A DNA stretch of 38,809 nt from Acidobacteriaceae bacterium (GTDB taxonomy: Bacteria; Acidobacteriota; Terriglobia; Terriglobales; Acidobacteriaceae): the NCBI GenBank assembly GCA_030037545.1, contig JASHRF010000082.1:1-38809 (forward strand). Reading direction: 5' to 3'. This document shows positions 23,264-31,372 of the stretch, piece after piece; position 1 is the stretch's first letter; every line of letters begins with the position of its first letter. Under the pieces are notes generated by a model that was not told where the DNA came from, did no database searches, and saw nothing but the letters and a program-made list of their open reading frames with translations. The translations under genes and the position numbers were made by a program.

Positions 23264-25036
23264 TCAACTTGTTGAACGCAATTCCGTGAGTACTGAGATT
23301 TCCTGTTCCAATCGGTCGAGCCGCGCGAGTGCTGATTGCACGGCGGGCGTTCCTTCTTCTTTCACTCTCCGTGCTCGGTCAAGTGCCTGTTCTGCAATGC
23401 GACTGATTTCGTGCAGCAACTTGCGAATCTCGGCCTCCAGGCGTCCTCGGCTATCCTCAATGCGATTGAGAATATCGTTTTGCACACGCGAAGTGTTCGT
23501 TTCCAAAAGATGATTCAGGAACTCGCGAGCTTCGTTCGTGATCATTTTGCGTGCCCCGACAAGAGACAAAAAGACGTCGGCGAGCCAACGCAGCGGCGAT
23601 GGTGGTGACGCAAGCGTGATGAAGCCCTCGAAGGTGAATCTGGAACGCACGCGGAAGCCTTTCTCCGGATCGAGCGCATGGGGCATCCGCGTCAGTTCGC
23701 TGAGACCCGCATCGGCGAGCTTCTTCAGAAAGGTGTTTCCCATCTCCACAAAGCGAGCGCCTACGACGCGGTATTGCCGTTCTCCCTCTTCCTGCTCAGG
23801 TTTGAGCCAAGGCATCACCTTACGGCGCGAGATCTCCTGAGCAAGGCGCATCACTCGGCGCCGATACGGCGGGCCGAAGCCGCGTGGTACGGAGGGCAGC
23901 GTCTCATCGAATTCCTTCTTAGATTCTGCCCAAGCGATGTGGAAGAACTGGCGGTGCCGTTCACCGAACAGGTCCGAAATCCGCTGCTGCTCCGCCATGA
24001 ACAGAAAACCCAGCTCGCGCATGGAGCGCTCAGCTTCGCCAATCGTTTGTTTCATCAGTTCGATGCGCCGCTCGGATTCCTCGATCGGACGCTGAAGGGC
24101 GTCGCGGTCCTCACTGACGACAGCTAAAAGCTGTTCGCTCAGACGCTGGAGTCCACGGTCGCAGGCGGAGCGCACTAGGTTCCTGCCCGAGTCTTCAACG
24201 AGGTGATACAAACTCGCCAAAAGCTTTGCCCAATCTCTCAAAGGTCCCTTGTTTTCGATCTGTTCGGAGGCGCTGACTTCGAATACCTCGCCCATCGGGC
24301 GATGTAGCCGCTTTTCTAGGATCTCGCGTGTGAACTTGGCAGCCGCAGCACGTTCAGGATCGCTAGTGCGGTCGGCCTTGTTGATGACCAGGATCAAATC
24401 CTGAACCTGTTTGCCAACAGCTTCCACCAGTACCAGTTCCTCACCCGCAATCGGCGGATCGGCTCCGATCACAATTAGAGCGGCATCTATGTGAGGAATG
24501 AATGCCCGTGTGGTTGCGGTGTTTCCAGTCCACACCGAACCCAAACCGGGCGTGTCCACAAAACACATACCTGAGGACAGCAAAGAGCTGGGCACAAAAA
24601 CTTCTGCGCCGTCCACACCTTTTTTGTTTTCGGGGTTTAATTCTTCGGTCACGTATTCTTTCAACTCGGGAATGGGAATGTCCCGCCAGGAGCCGTCATG
24701 CATGCGAATGCGTGCGTGAAGTTTCTCGCCAAACCGAATCACAGTAGGTACCGCTGTGACTGGAACGAACCCGGTCGGCACAACGTCGTAGCCCACAAGG
24801 GCATTGAGCAGCGTGGACTTGCCGCGCTTAAACTGACCAACACAGGCTACGTAGAAACGTCCCTCGGCGACTCGCGCAGCGAGTTCGCGCGCTTCCTCGG
24901 CGACGGGATCCGCCCCAAGCTCTTGGGACAGATCGGCGAGTCGCAACAGGCGAGAGGCGCCATCCACTGATCCCGTCGTCTCAGTCGAAAGACCCCCATC
25001 TTGCACTAGCGAACTGCTACCATCGCTCCCTTTCAT
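23264..25036 (-). CDS. Dynamin-like GTPase (second of a pair)
   Basis: The 590-residue protein has an N-terminal dynamin-type GTPase domain. G1 is 'GQFKRGKST' (67-75), G2-like Thr is in 'VPVTAVPT', G3 is 'DTPGLG' (161-166) and G4 is 'NKAD' (219-222). Long helical stalk-like segments follow (about 280-480, 530-590), with an amphipathic or hydrophobic stretch near 480-500 ('PPSPLRWLADVFLSLVGA') that may touch membranes. Bacterial dynamin-like proteins remodel or protect membranes and often come as unequal tandem pairs. It is the last gene of the fluoride cluster, 172 nt after the DUF190 gene, so it may also have its own promoter. Only a weak ribosome binding site is seen. Confidence 0.87.
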   Translation of the reverse strand: MKGSDGSSSLVQDGGLSTETTGSVDGASRLLRLADLSQELGADPVAEEARELAARVAEGRFYVACVGQFKRGKSTLLNALVGYDVVPTGFVPVTAVPTVIRFGEKLHARIRMHDGSWRDIPIPELKEYVTEELNPENKKGVDGAEVFVPSSLLSSGMCFVDTPGLGSVWTGNTATTRAFIPHIDAALIVIGADPPIAGEELVLVEAVGKQVQDLILVINKADRTSDPERAAAAKFTREILEKRLHRPMGEVFEVSASEQIENKGPLRDWAKLLASLYHLVEDSGRNLVRSACDRGLQRLSEQLLAVVSEDRDALQRPIEESERRIELMKQTIGEAERSMRELGFLFMAEQQRISDLFGERHRQFFHIAWAESKKEFDETLPSVPRGFGPPYRRRVMRLAQEISRRKVMPWLKPEQEEGERQYRVVGARFVEMGNTFLKKLADAGLSELTRMPHALDPEKGFRVRSRFTFEGFITLASPPSPLRWLADVFLSLVGARKMITNEAREFLNHLLETNTSRVQNDILNRIEDSRGRLEAEIRKLLHEISRIAEQALDRARRVKEEGTPAVQSALARLDRLEQEISVLTELRSTS

Positions 25037-25208
25037 TGTTCTTGTGCCCTACACACCTTTCTGGTGAACGTATGGAGATGTGGAAAACGTATCAATGGAG
25101 TCCAAAAGAGCACTGCGATCTGACTGTAAGGTGCTGTATTCCTGAGTTGCGCGATCTTTCATGGCGCCCGCCTTCAAATTCGTACTAGGACCTCTCCGGA
25201 GCTTTTGT

Positions 25209-25541
25209 TCAACCCCGGGAATACCGAATGACCTCCACATGGGACATTGCGACCAGGCCTTCTTCGACCATGGCGTCCAAGTGAGGAATCAACTTGTTGA
25301 TCTGATCCTCTGTGTCGATGATGCTCAGCATGATCGGCGCCTCTTTGGAGAATCTCCAGTGACTGGCATGGTGAATTCTGGTGCTGGCCCCATACCCCTC
25401 AATTCCTCGATACACAGTGGCGCCGGCCAATCTCAGCTCCATGCATTTCGCCACAATTGCTTCATGGAGAGGCTTCCCCTGCCATTTGTCGCCTTCGCCA
25501 AAGTGGATGCGCAGCATCTTGGCCTCAAATTGCTCTTTCAT
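25209..25541 (-). CDS. DUF190 family protein (single domain)
   Basis: The 110-residue protein has the DUF190 pattern: 'AKMLRIHFGEGDKWQGKPLHEAIV', 'GATVYRGIEGYGAS', 'APIMLSIIDTEDQINKLIP' and 'GLVAMSHVEV'. The fold is ferredoxin-like and resembles PII/CutA signalling trimers. Function is unknown, but DUF190 genes are repeatedly found next to crcB. I chose the internal ATG at 25541 because it gives the usual domain length and follows GGGGAAGG. The longer frame to 25640 adds a family-unlike lead. It overlaps the upstream tandem DUF190 gene by 17 nt, indicating coupling. Confidence 0.9.
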   Translation of the reverse strand: MKEQFEAKMLRIHFGEGDKWQGKPLHEAIVAKCMELRLAGATVYRGIEGYGASTRIHHASHWRFSKEAPIMLSIIDTEDQINKLIPHLDAMVEEGLVAMSHVEVIRYSRG

Positions 25542-26304
25542 GACCTTCCCCTTCTTGCGCGGGTGTATCTGAAGAAAAAGGAGCTGTTTCCTCCAGGTCC
25601 AATCCCTCGGCGCGATAGGCGTACTTGATGATGTCGACATTAGAGAGAACGACGAGTCCTTCGTCTATCATTTGTTCAACGATCGGCATGAATGCTTGGA
25701 GCTTTGCCTCTGTATCGATGGCCGACAGCATCATCGAACAGTCATGAGAAAGGTGGAGCGGCCGATCTTTGTGAAGACGGCGATGCGCCCCGTAGCCCAG
25801 AATGCCGCGATAAACGGTGACGCCGGCAATGTCGTTGGCTCGCATTGCCTCAACGAGGACCATGTGAAGAGGCTTGTCCTTCCAGCGATCGGCTTCGCCA
25901 ATGTAGATTCGCATCATTTTGGCCTTACCCTCGATCTTCAGATGAGCGGGTGGGATGTCGTATTTGGGTTTTGTTTTTTGCGCGGCTTTGGCCACCGTAG
26001 TTTCCTGGACCTCGATCATCCCGGTCCCGACAAGCTCTTCCAGCTTGCCAAGAAGCTCGGTTACCTTTTCGCGTGTTTCGATGAACTCAATCTTCAGCGG
26101 GAGGCGATCGGAGATTTCAACTGACCGTGACGTGTGGATGTGGTGGTCGGCGCCAAACCCGGCAATGCCTTTCGTCACCGTTGCTCCTGATACTCCGCGA
26201 TAAAACAGAAAGTCAAGGATGCTTGAGTATGTCGCAACTCCGTGATGAGTTGAGCCTTCACTTATGTAGATGGAAACCTTGAGCGCCTTCCCGGCGTTAA
26301 GCAT
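25525..26304 (-). CDS. Tandem DUF190 protein
   Basis: This 259-residue protein contains two DUF190 copies. The first (about 6-105) has 'ALKVSIYISEGSTHHGVATYSSIL', 'GATVTKGIAGFGADHHIH' and 'PLKIEFIETREKV'. The second (about 128-233) has 'AKMMRIYIGEADRWKDKPLHMVLV', 'GVTVYRGILGYGAHRRLH' and 'MMLSAIDTEAKLQ'. The linker is Lys/Thr-rich, and a ~25-residue acidic tail follows. The second copy is closer to the stand-alone DUF190 protein encoded next, which suggests a local duplication. AAGGAG lies 6 nt before the ATG, 9 nt after the DUF6062 stop. With the single-domain protein this gives three DUF190 domains, perhaps forming a mixed trimer (inference). Confidence 0.9.
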   Translation of the reverse strand: MLNAGKALKVSIYISEGSTHHGVATYSSILDFLFYRGVSGATVTKGIAGFGADHHIHTSRSVEISDRLPLKIEFIETREKVTELLGKLEELVGTGMIEVQETTVAKAAQKTKPKYDIPPAHLKIEGKAKMMRIYIGEADRWKDKPLHMVLVEAMRANDIAGVTVYRGILGYGAHRRLHKDRPLHLSHDCSMMLSAIDTEAKLQAFMPIVEQMIDEGLVVLSNVDIIKYAYRAEGLDLEETAPFSSDTPAQEGEGHERAI

Positions 26305-26313
26305 TATTTCTCC

Positions 26314-26880
26314 TTATGTTCTGAGTCCACGTTGTGCAACCAAAAACTCGGCAGCTCGCCCAAGCGCGCCCCACCCCGAGCGATCAGGCCCAGGTTCATT
26401 GCGCAACTGGAGTAGTTCTTCCTTGAGCTGCTCACGGTAATCCCTGATGATCATGTCGATCCGCGCAGTGAGAGTCAGCGGTGCTTTTTGGCGCAGTTTG
26501 AGGGCGTGTGGAATGCAAAACACCGCCTCCGTTCGAAGCCATCTCACAATATCAGGCTTCCCCAACAAGGTAACAAGCTCGCGAATCCGAAGCTCCTCCT
26601 CATCCCGCACTTTCCGGCAAACGTCGCAGTCAGGCCGCTGCTCCGAGATGAATCCATTCTCGTTGACCAGCCCAAGAAAGACTTCGGCTGCAGCCTGCGC
26701 GTCCTGGACCGCAGCCACGCCCCAAGCGTGAAAATTGCAGACGTGACGGATATCCTTTGCTGAGTCCCCCTGTAAATGAATCGCCTGAAAGTCCTTCAAG
26801 AAGCGGCAGAACGAACATCCCGGTTCATGCAGGAGTTCTTCAATGGATTGATGAAGCACGATTAGCCGATGTGCTCTCAC
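26314..26880 (-). CDS. DUF6062-like protein with four Cys/His pairs
   Basis: This 188-residue cytoplasmic protein starts at GTG (26878-26880) behind a near-perfect GGAGGTGA. The start overlaps the crcB stop by 4 nt (GTGA), so the pair is translationally coupled. Metal-type pairs occur in order: C22-x2-C25, C48-x2-H51, C85-x2-C88 and C125-x2-H128, which could build two zinc sites. The layout matches the DUF6062 family as I remember it, although the function is unknown. A longer frame from 27003 overlaps crcB and lacks a comparable start. Its placement inside the fluoride operon is its best functional clue. Confidence 0.82.
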   Translation of the reverse strand: MRAHRLIVLHQSIEELLHEPGCSFCRFLKDFQAIHLQGDSAKDIRHVCNFHAWGVAAVQDAQAAAEVFLGLVNENGFISEQRPDCDVCRKVRDEEELRIRELVTLLGKPDIVRWLRTEAVFCIPHALKLRQKAPLTLTARIDMIIRDYREQLKEELLQLRNEPGPDRSGWGALGRAAEFLVAQRGLRT

Positions 26881-27254
26881 GAAATCACCTCCGCGAGAAT
26901 AGCGCCGCCCCATGCTGCTAAGAGCCCCAAGATCAAGCTTGCCGAGGCATAAAGAGCAGCAAGAGAGAACGCGCCTGTTCGAAGAGAGGAGAGCGTCTCC
27001 CATTCATAGGTTGAAAACGTGCTGTACGCACCCACGAATCCGGTTGGAATCAGGAAACGCCAAGCGGGATTCAATTCGGCGCGCTTGCCTAGATAGGTTA
27101 AAGAGAATCCGATCATGACACAGGCGCTCATATTGATCACAAATGTTCCGTAGGGGATTTTCGTTCCCAATCGACTGGCAACCTCGGAGCCAACCCAATA
27201 TCGGGCAATCGCTCCCAGAGAACCTCCCAGCGCAATGAAGAAGTATTTCTGCAA
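26877..27254 (-). CDS. crcB: Fluoride channel CrcB/Fluc
   Basis: This 125-residue small membrane protein forms dual-topology dimers that export fluoride across the inner membrane. It has four hydrophobic segments (about 5-25, 35-55, 65-85 with a break, 95-120). Family motifs are 'GGSLGAIARYW' (10-20), the pore Asn41 in 'GTFVINMSA' and the Phe box 'GFVGAYSTFSTYEWE' (72-86). The usual Gly after the pore Asn region (N..G) is Ala here (NMSACVMIG). The start codon is TTG at 27254, 8 nt after AAGGAG. It lies 22 nt downstream of the first dynamin gene and overlaps the DUF6062 gene. The operon is headed by a fluoride riboswitch. Confidence 0.95.
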   Translation of the reverse strand: MQKYFFIALGGSLGAIARYWVGSEVASRLGTKIPYGTFVINMSACVMIGFSLTYLGKRAELNPAWRFLIPTGFVGAYSTFSTYEWETLSSLRTGAFSLAALYASASLILGLLAAWGGAILAEVIS

Positions 27255-27276
27255 AATGTTGTCTCCTTATTCATCG

Positions 27277-29364
27277 TCAAGCTTCCTTTGCTTCGGAATT
27301 CTGTTCCGAATCCCGTCTCAGTAGCCGTGCCAGGTCGTGAGCCAATTCAGGCGACGCCTCAGCGCCTTCGGCTAGCCCGCGAACGCGATTGAGTTGCGCG
27401 CGATACGCATCCGAATACGAATTCACAAATGCCACCATCTTTCTGCTCGCCTGCTCCGTCCATAGATCGAGTGCGCGCTTGTACCGGTGCAGCTCTTCCT
27501 TGAGCAGTGGCCCGAGATGTTCCCGTAGATTGCTCCGCACCAGCGCTCGGACAGTGGTCCTTCCAAGCCAACTCCAACGAGCGGCTATTTTCAGAGGGAT
27601 GACCTCGATCTCAAAGCGCGGTACCTCTCTCAGCAACAATTCCGCATCTTTGGTTGAAGGTAGGTCGGAACGAGACATCTCTCCAGCAATCTCCATCAGG
27701 GTCTCGACTGCCCCCATCATGCTCTTCCGCGTTTTCGCAATGGCCTCGTCGACTCGCCGCTGCACCGCATCATGCGTCCATTCGGAAATCTCAAACGGAG
27801 TGAAGTTTCGATTCTCGCCAGCGCATATGCGCGCCGTGACCATCTCGGCAAGCTCCGCCACGATGATCTCCGGGCGCTCTCCCAACTCAAGAAACGCTTG
27901 ATCGAGCATCGTTCGCTGCTCACCGATTTCTCCGTTAATCCGGCGCAGTTGGACCTCAATTTCTGAGGCATCGATTGCGCTGGCAACCTCTCTTCCTCGC
28001 TTCTCGCGGTTGAGGGTCGTTTCAAGCGCCGCGATCACCGAATCACGAAGTGCCCCGATCTTTCTGGCGACCGACGCCTCGCGCAGACTTCGGGCCTGCT
28101 CAAACCTGGGATACAACTCCCGTTCAAAGAACTGATCGAGAACGGGGGAGTACTTTGGCAAGGAGCTCACGGGATGGACCTCGGTGTTGATCCCTAGCTC
28201 GTCCTTGAGCTGCGTCCGGATGTACTCGGTAACCCGGTGAAGATCTCCATCCTGCAACAGGTCCGCTTTGCTGAGCAGCACAATCGACGGGATACCGCCT
28301 TCGTAGAGCAAGCGAAGTGTACCAATATCTTCGTCATTGAGAGACACTCCTGCGTCGATCAGCAAGAGGGCCAGGTCGCAGGCGGGCAAGTAAGCCAGGG
28401 TTTCCGCGGCGCCGCGCCGTGCGAGCGAGCCGAGACCTGGCGTATCGACCAGAAGGATGCCCTTTTTGAGGCGTGGCGACGGAACTTCAGCCATCGCGCG
28501 GACCACGCTGCGGACGTTACCGGGATTGCCTTGCTCGCTCACCAGTTGCTTGAACTCTTCGAGCGGAACTTCTTCCACGCGTCCGCTGGCGAAGGTGACT
28601 TCTGCCCGAAGCGTGCCTCCATAGCGCAACTTCGTCGGTACCGCCGTGATTGGATTGACGCCGATTGGAAGGACGTGTGTGTCCAGAAGCGCATTCAGGA
28701 GCGAAGACTTCCCACTGCTGACCCGGCCGAAGAACGCTACTTCGAGATTGTTGTCCTCCAAACGGTGGGCAAGAGAGGCAATGCGTGACCGGAACTCGAC
28801 CAATCCATGTCGGGTGATGATCTCTTCGAGCGAACGCAGAAGACCCACATCATGGCCGGTTTGCTCCAGTTCTTCCAGGCGGGACTGAAGGTTCGTTCCG
28901 AACTCCTGGCGAATGTACCGCTGCATGCTGGTGACAACGGATCGGAGTTCGTGAACAATGCCATTCAGTTCATCCTTTGTATTGTCCGGAACCGTTCCTG
29001 AGCCACGCATGTAGCTGGGTTTGAGTTCTTCAACAGCGATGTCGATGAACTCAAGGTGAGTCAGCACGGACCGAGTGGCTGGAATTTCTGGGGGTTCGGG
29101 CTTCATCTGCTGCCAGGCGAGCGTGCGCAAAAGCTGCTCACGAACCCGGCGAATGTGATCTTCGAGCACACGCGCCTGCGCAGGTGTTATGTCGATGACA
29201 TGGCGTGGGAAAGGAGACGGCGAGGCCGTCTCGTGAAGTACCTGTTCAATATCGCTGAGCAGCTTGTCAATGTATGAGCAAGTTACATACAATCGCCGCT
29301 GCTGAGCATCGTTGAGCTCGCCTCGGTACTGCCTTTCTGAAGTCTCCGACCGGACTTCGGGCAT
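27277..29364 (-). CDS. Dynamin-like GTPase (first of a pair)
   Basis: This 695-residue protein has an N-terminal helical region (about 1-200), then a GTPase domain. G1 is 'GRVSSGKSS' (213-221), G2-like is 'NPITAVPT', G3 is 'DTPGLGS' (307-313) and G4 is 'SKAD' (365-368). A long helical stalk with predicted coiled coil ('LEELEQ', 'EIEVQLRRINGEIGEQ') follows, with an Arg-rich region near 600 ('KIAARWSWLGRTTVRALVRSNLREHLG') as a candidate membrane paddle. It differs in size and N-terminus from the second dynamin gene of the same cluster, as in heteromeric bacterial dynamin pairs. The ATG at 29364 has GGAGG 6 nt upstream; a TTG ten codons earlier is in frame. It follows enolase by 86 nt and precedes crcB by 22 nt. 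Confidence 0.88.
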   Translation of the reverse strand: MPEVRSETSERQYRGELNDAQQRRLYVTCSYIDKLLSDIEQVLHETASPSPFPRHVIDITPAQARVLEDHIRRVREQLLRTLAWQQMKPEPPEIPATRSVLTHLEFIDIAVEELKPSYMRGSGTVPDNTKDELNGIVHELRSVVTSMQRYIRQEFGTNLQSRLEELEQTGHDVGLLRSLEEIITRHGLVEFRSRIASLAHRLEDNNLEVAFFGRVSSGKSSLLNALLDTHVLPIGVNPITAVPTKLRYGGTLRAEVTFASGRVEEVPLEEFKQLVSEQGNPGNVRSVVRAMAEVPSPRLKKGILLVDTPGLGSLARRGAAETLAYLPACDLALLLIDAGVSLNDEDIGTLRLLYEGGIPSIVLLSKADLLQDGDLHRVTEYIRTQLKDELGINTEVHPVSSLPKYSPVLDQFFERELYPRFEQARSLREASVARKIGALRDSVIAALETTLNREKRGREVASAIDASEIEVQLRRINGEIGEQRTMLDQAFLELGERPEIIVAELAEMVTARICAGENRNFTPFEISEWTHDAVQRRVDEAIAKTRKSMMGAVETLMEIAGEMSRSDLPSTKDAELLLREVPRFEIEVIPLKIAARWSWLGRTTVRALVRSNLREHLGPLLKEELHRYKRALDLWTEQASRKMVAFVNSYSDAYRAQLNRVRGLAEGAEASPELAHDLARLLRRDSEQNSEAKEA

Positions 29365-29450
29365 GACTTCCTCCAAGTGGTGAGTTCGCTTCAAGGAGTC
29401 ATTTGCCCAAAAGAGCAGTTCCGGTGGACTCCAACACCATGTGTGCGCGG

Positions 29451-30755
29451 TTATGCTTTCATAGGTTTCTTCCAGCGCTCGTAGATGGTGGCACCGGCAT
29501 AGCGCGCCCGAGTTCCCAACTCGCGCTCGATTTCGAGCAAGCGGTTGTACTTCGCAATGCGCTCGCCACGGCAGGCGGAACCAGTTTTGATTTGCCCCAT
29601 GCCGGCGGCAACGGCAAGATCGGCAACGCTTGTGTCGTCCGTCTCTCCCGAGCGATGAGAGATGACTGCGCCATAACCATTCGCCCGCGCCATTTGAATG
29701 CAGTCGAGCGTCTCGGTGACGGTGCCGATCTGGTTGAGTTTGATGAGGATGGCGTTGGCGATGCCATCTTTAATGCCTTTTTGGAACAGGGTGGGATTTG
29801 TGACGAAGTTGTCGTCTCCGACAAGTTGTATCTCGTTGCCAAGATCCTTGGTAAGGAGCTGCCAGCCCCACTGATCGTCTTCGGCCATTCCATCTTCGAG
29901 AGACCATATCTCCGGATATTGCTTGAGCCACATTTTGTATAGATCAACCATCTGCGGGGAGGTCTTGCCACCTTGGTGTGACTTACCGAACGTGTACACG
30001 CCATCGTCGAAGAACTCGCTTGCTGCAGGATCAAGCATGATGACGAGATCCTTGCCGGGTTGATAGCCGGCTTTCTGAATTGCTTCGAGAATCAGTTCGA
30101 TCGGTTCTTCGTTCGACTTCAGTTGCGGCGCAAATCCCCCCTCATCACCCACGGATGTGCTGTAGCCTTTCTTGTGCAATACGGATTTTAGAGTCTGAAA
30201 TGTTTCCGCTGCTGCGCGGAGTCCTTCGCTAAACGACGGCGCACCAACAGGCGAAATCATGAACTCCTGGAAATCGACATTATTATCGGAGTGGCGCCCA
30301 CCATTGAGAACGTTGAGACCAGGTGTCGGAAGCAGATTTGCCGGTTCAGCAACCAGCGTGGCATAAAGCGGCAGGCCACGGTCCTCTGCTGCCGCGTGGG
30401 CAACAGCCAGCGAAACCCCGAGAATTGCATTGGCGCCCAACCTACCTTTGTTGCGTGTCCCGTCCAGTTCGCAAAGCCTTTGGTCGAGTCCCTTCTGGTC
30501 GCTTGCATCGAATCCCCGAACAGCAGTTTGAATTTCACCCTCTACGTATCCCCTTGCTTTGAGCACGCCTTTGCCGCCGTAACGCGTCTTGTCACCGTCC
30601 CGGAGTTCTGCTGCTTCGCGTTTTCCGGTTGACGCTCCGGAGGGCACTTTGGCCGTGGCCTTTACGCCATTAGCAAGGGTTGCAGTAACAGCCAGTGTGG
30701 GATTACCGCGCGAATCGAGAATCTCGAGCGCTTCAAGTTTGGCAATTTCTGACAT
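29451..30755 (-). CDS. eno: Enolase (phosphopyruvate hydratase), first gene of the fluoride operon
   Basis: Enolase converts 2-phosphoglycerate to phosphoenolpyruvate and is inhibited by fluoride through a Mg-fluorophosphate complex. The 434-residue protein keeps the Mg-binding Ser loop 'PSGASTG', '[11 protein letters not shown]', the metal ligands in '[11 protein letters not shown]', '[14 protein letters not shown]' and '[11 protein letters not shown]', the catalytic Lys in '[15 protein letters not shown]', and '[10 protein letters not shown]...GQIKTGS'. Several normally invariant neighbours differ: the catalytic loop reads 'NGGRHSDNN' where (A/S)HA is usual. It looks like a divergent paralogue. 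The start at 30755 follows the family N-terminus ('[10 protein letters not shown]'); the upstream in-frame extension to 30887 is not enolase-like. The fluoride riboswitch lies about 540 nt upstream. Confidence 0.95.
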   Translation of the reverse strand: MSEIAKLEALEILDSRGNPTLAVTATLANGVKATAKVPSGASTGKREAAELRDGDKTRYGGKGVLKARGYVEGEIQTAVRGFDASDQKGLDQRLCELDGTRNKGRLGANAILGVSLAVAHAAAEDRGLPLYATLVAEPANLLPTPGLNVLNGGRHSDNNVDFQEFMISPVGAPSFSEGLRAAAETFQTLKSVLHKKGYSTSVGDEGGFAPQLKSNEEPIELILEAIQKAGYQPGKDLVIMLDPAASEFFDDGVYTFGKSHQGGKTSPQMVDLYKMWLKQYPEIWSLEDGMAEDDQWGWQLLTKDLGNEIQLVGDDNFVTNPTLFQKGIKDGIANAILIKLNQIGTVTETLDCIQMARANGYGAVISHRSGETDDTSVADLAVAAGMGQIKTGSACRGERIAKYNRLLEIERELGTRARYAGATIYERWKKPMKA

Positions 30756-31276
30756 GATCGTTTCGCTTTCTCGGCTGTTAAGCCGCCTGGTGAGAGAAAT
30801 TCCACAGATTGACAAATGGAGTTGGAGGCTGGCATCGAACCGTACCATCGCATCTTGATGACAGAGTCGACGCCCAAAGCTTCGCAATCTTCATAACCCC
30901 ACTCCCTTCCTAACGCCACCGTCTTTGCGATACGCAATTGAGAATTGCGCCAACGGAGCCTGCAAGCGCGACGTATGACAACCCGCAGCATCTCAACTTG
31001 AAGATTGAGGGGCTCGGGCCGCTGTTAGTTAGCAGAAGGTGGAAGGTGATCCATCTCGTCGTGCTCGACGGCACTCTGGTAGGAAGGGAGACACCAGAAA
31101 CCGGTCGTGCTAAAGTTCCGACGGCAATCGCAGGCAATACCTGTGATGCGCATGGCCAAATCAAACACAATGCCACACCCGACACGAGGCCGACCCATAA
31201 GAGGACACATTGAGCCCATGGCTGGACCATGGCTCCACACTCCGAAAATTGTGATCAGGGATCGTGCTGGGACATA
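30756..31276 (-). other. Long leader between the fluoride riboswitch and enolase
   Basis: This ~520-nt stretch has no gene I can name. One minus-strand frame is open for most of it (31285 to 30662) apart from a single TAA at 31025-31027, so a decayed small gene is possible. Another frame (31230-30910) encodes a 106-residue protein with two hydrophobic stretches but no recognised family. No intrinsic terminator with a T-run is visible. Confidence 0.4.
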
Positions 31277-31305
31277 ACTCCGCAACAGGATTCCCTGTCA
31301 GGAGT
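31277..31305 (-). promoter_or_regulatory. Alternative hairpin overlapping the 3' end of the fluoride aptamer (candidate expression platform)
   Basis: In minus-strand order ACTCC (31305-31301), ACAGG (31298-31294), loop GAAT, CCTGT (31289-31285) and GGAGT (31281-31277) can fold into one hairpin with a small internal loop. The ACTCC arm is the same strand that must pair with GGAGT at 31349-31353 in the ligand-bound aptamer, so the two folds exclude each other. No U-tract follows, so the mechanism may not be classical intrinsic termination. Confidence 0.5.
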
Positions 31306-31362
31306 CATCATCTGTCCGGTCTATTGGTTGGACAGCGGTTCAGGGTGAACTCCGTCACCGTA
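31297..31362 (-). ncRNA. Fluoride (crcB motif) riboswitch
   Basis: The minus strand reads GGTGACGGAGTTCACC (31359-31344), then CTGAACCGC, a CTGTCC/GGACAG hairpin (31338-31333 with 31318-31313), and ATGATGACTCCTGAC. This is the crcB-motif order: first hairpin with the GGAGT strand, AACCGC joining segment, second hairpin, then GATGACTCC pairing back to GGAGT. It closely resembles the Pseudomonas syringae eriC aptamer layout. The 'AUG' following the first stem arm is ACG here. The genes downstream (eno, crcB, DUF190) are the expected fluoride regulon. It starts just after a strong promoter. Confidence 0.92.
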
Positions 31363-31372
31363 ACACTAACTT

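Noticed and set aside
30820..30860. Possible tRNA T-arm (GGTTCGATGCC on the minus strand) upstream of enolase
   Set aside because: The bases flanking the TTCGA loop do not form a T-stem, and no anticodon or acceptor stem could be assembled around it.
30910..31230. Second CrcB-like membrane protein in the riboswitch leader ('LSYVALAGSVGAIL')
   Set aside because: The resemblance to the CrcB N-terminus is at the wrong end of the frame, the frame stops 12 codons later and no other CrcB motif follows.
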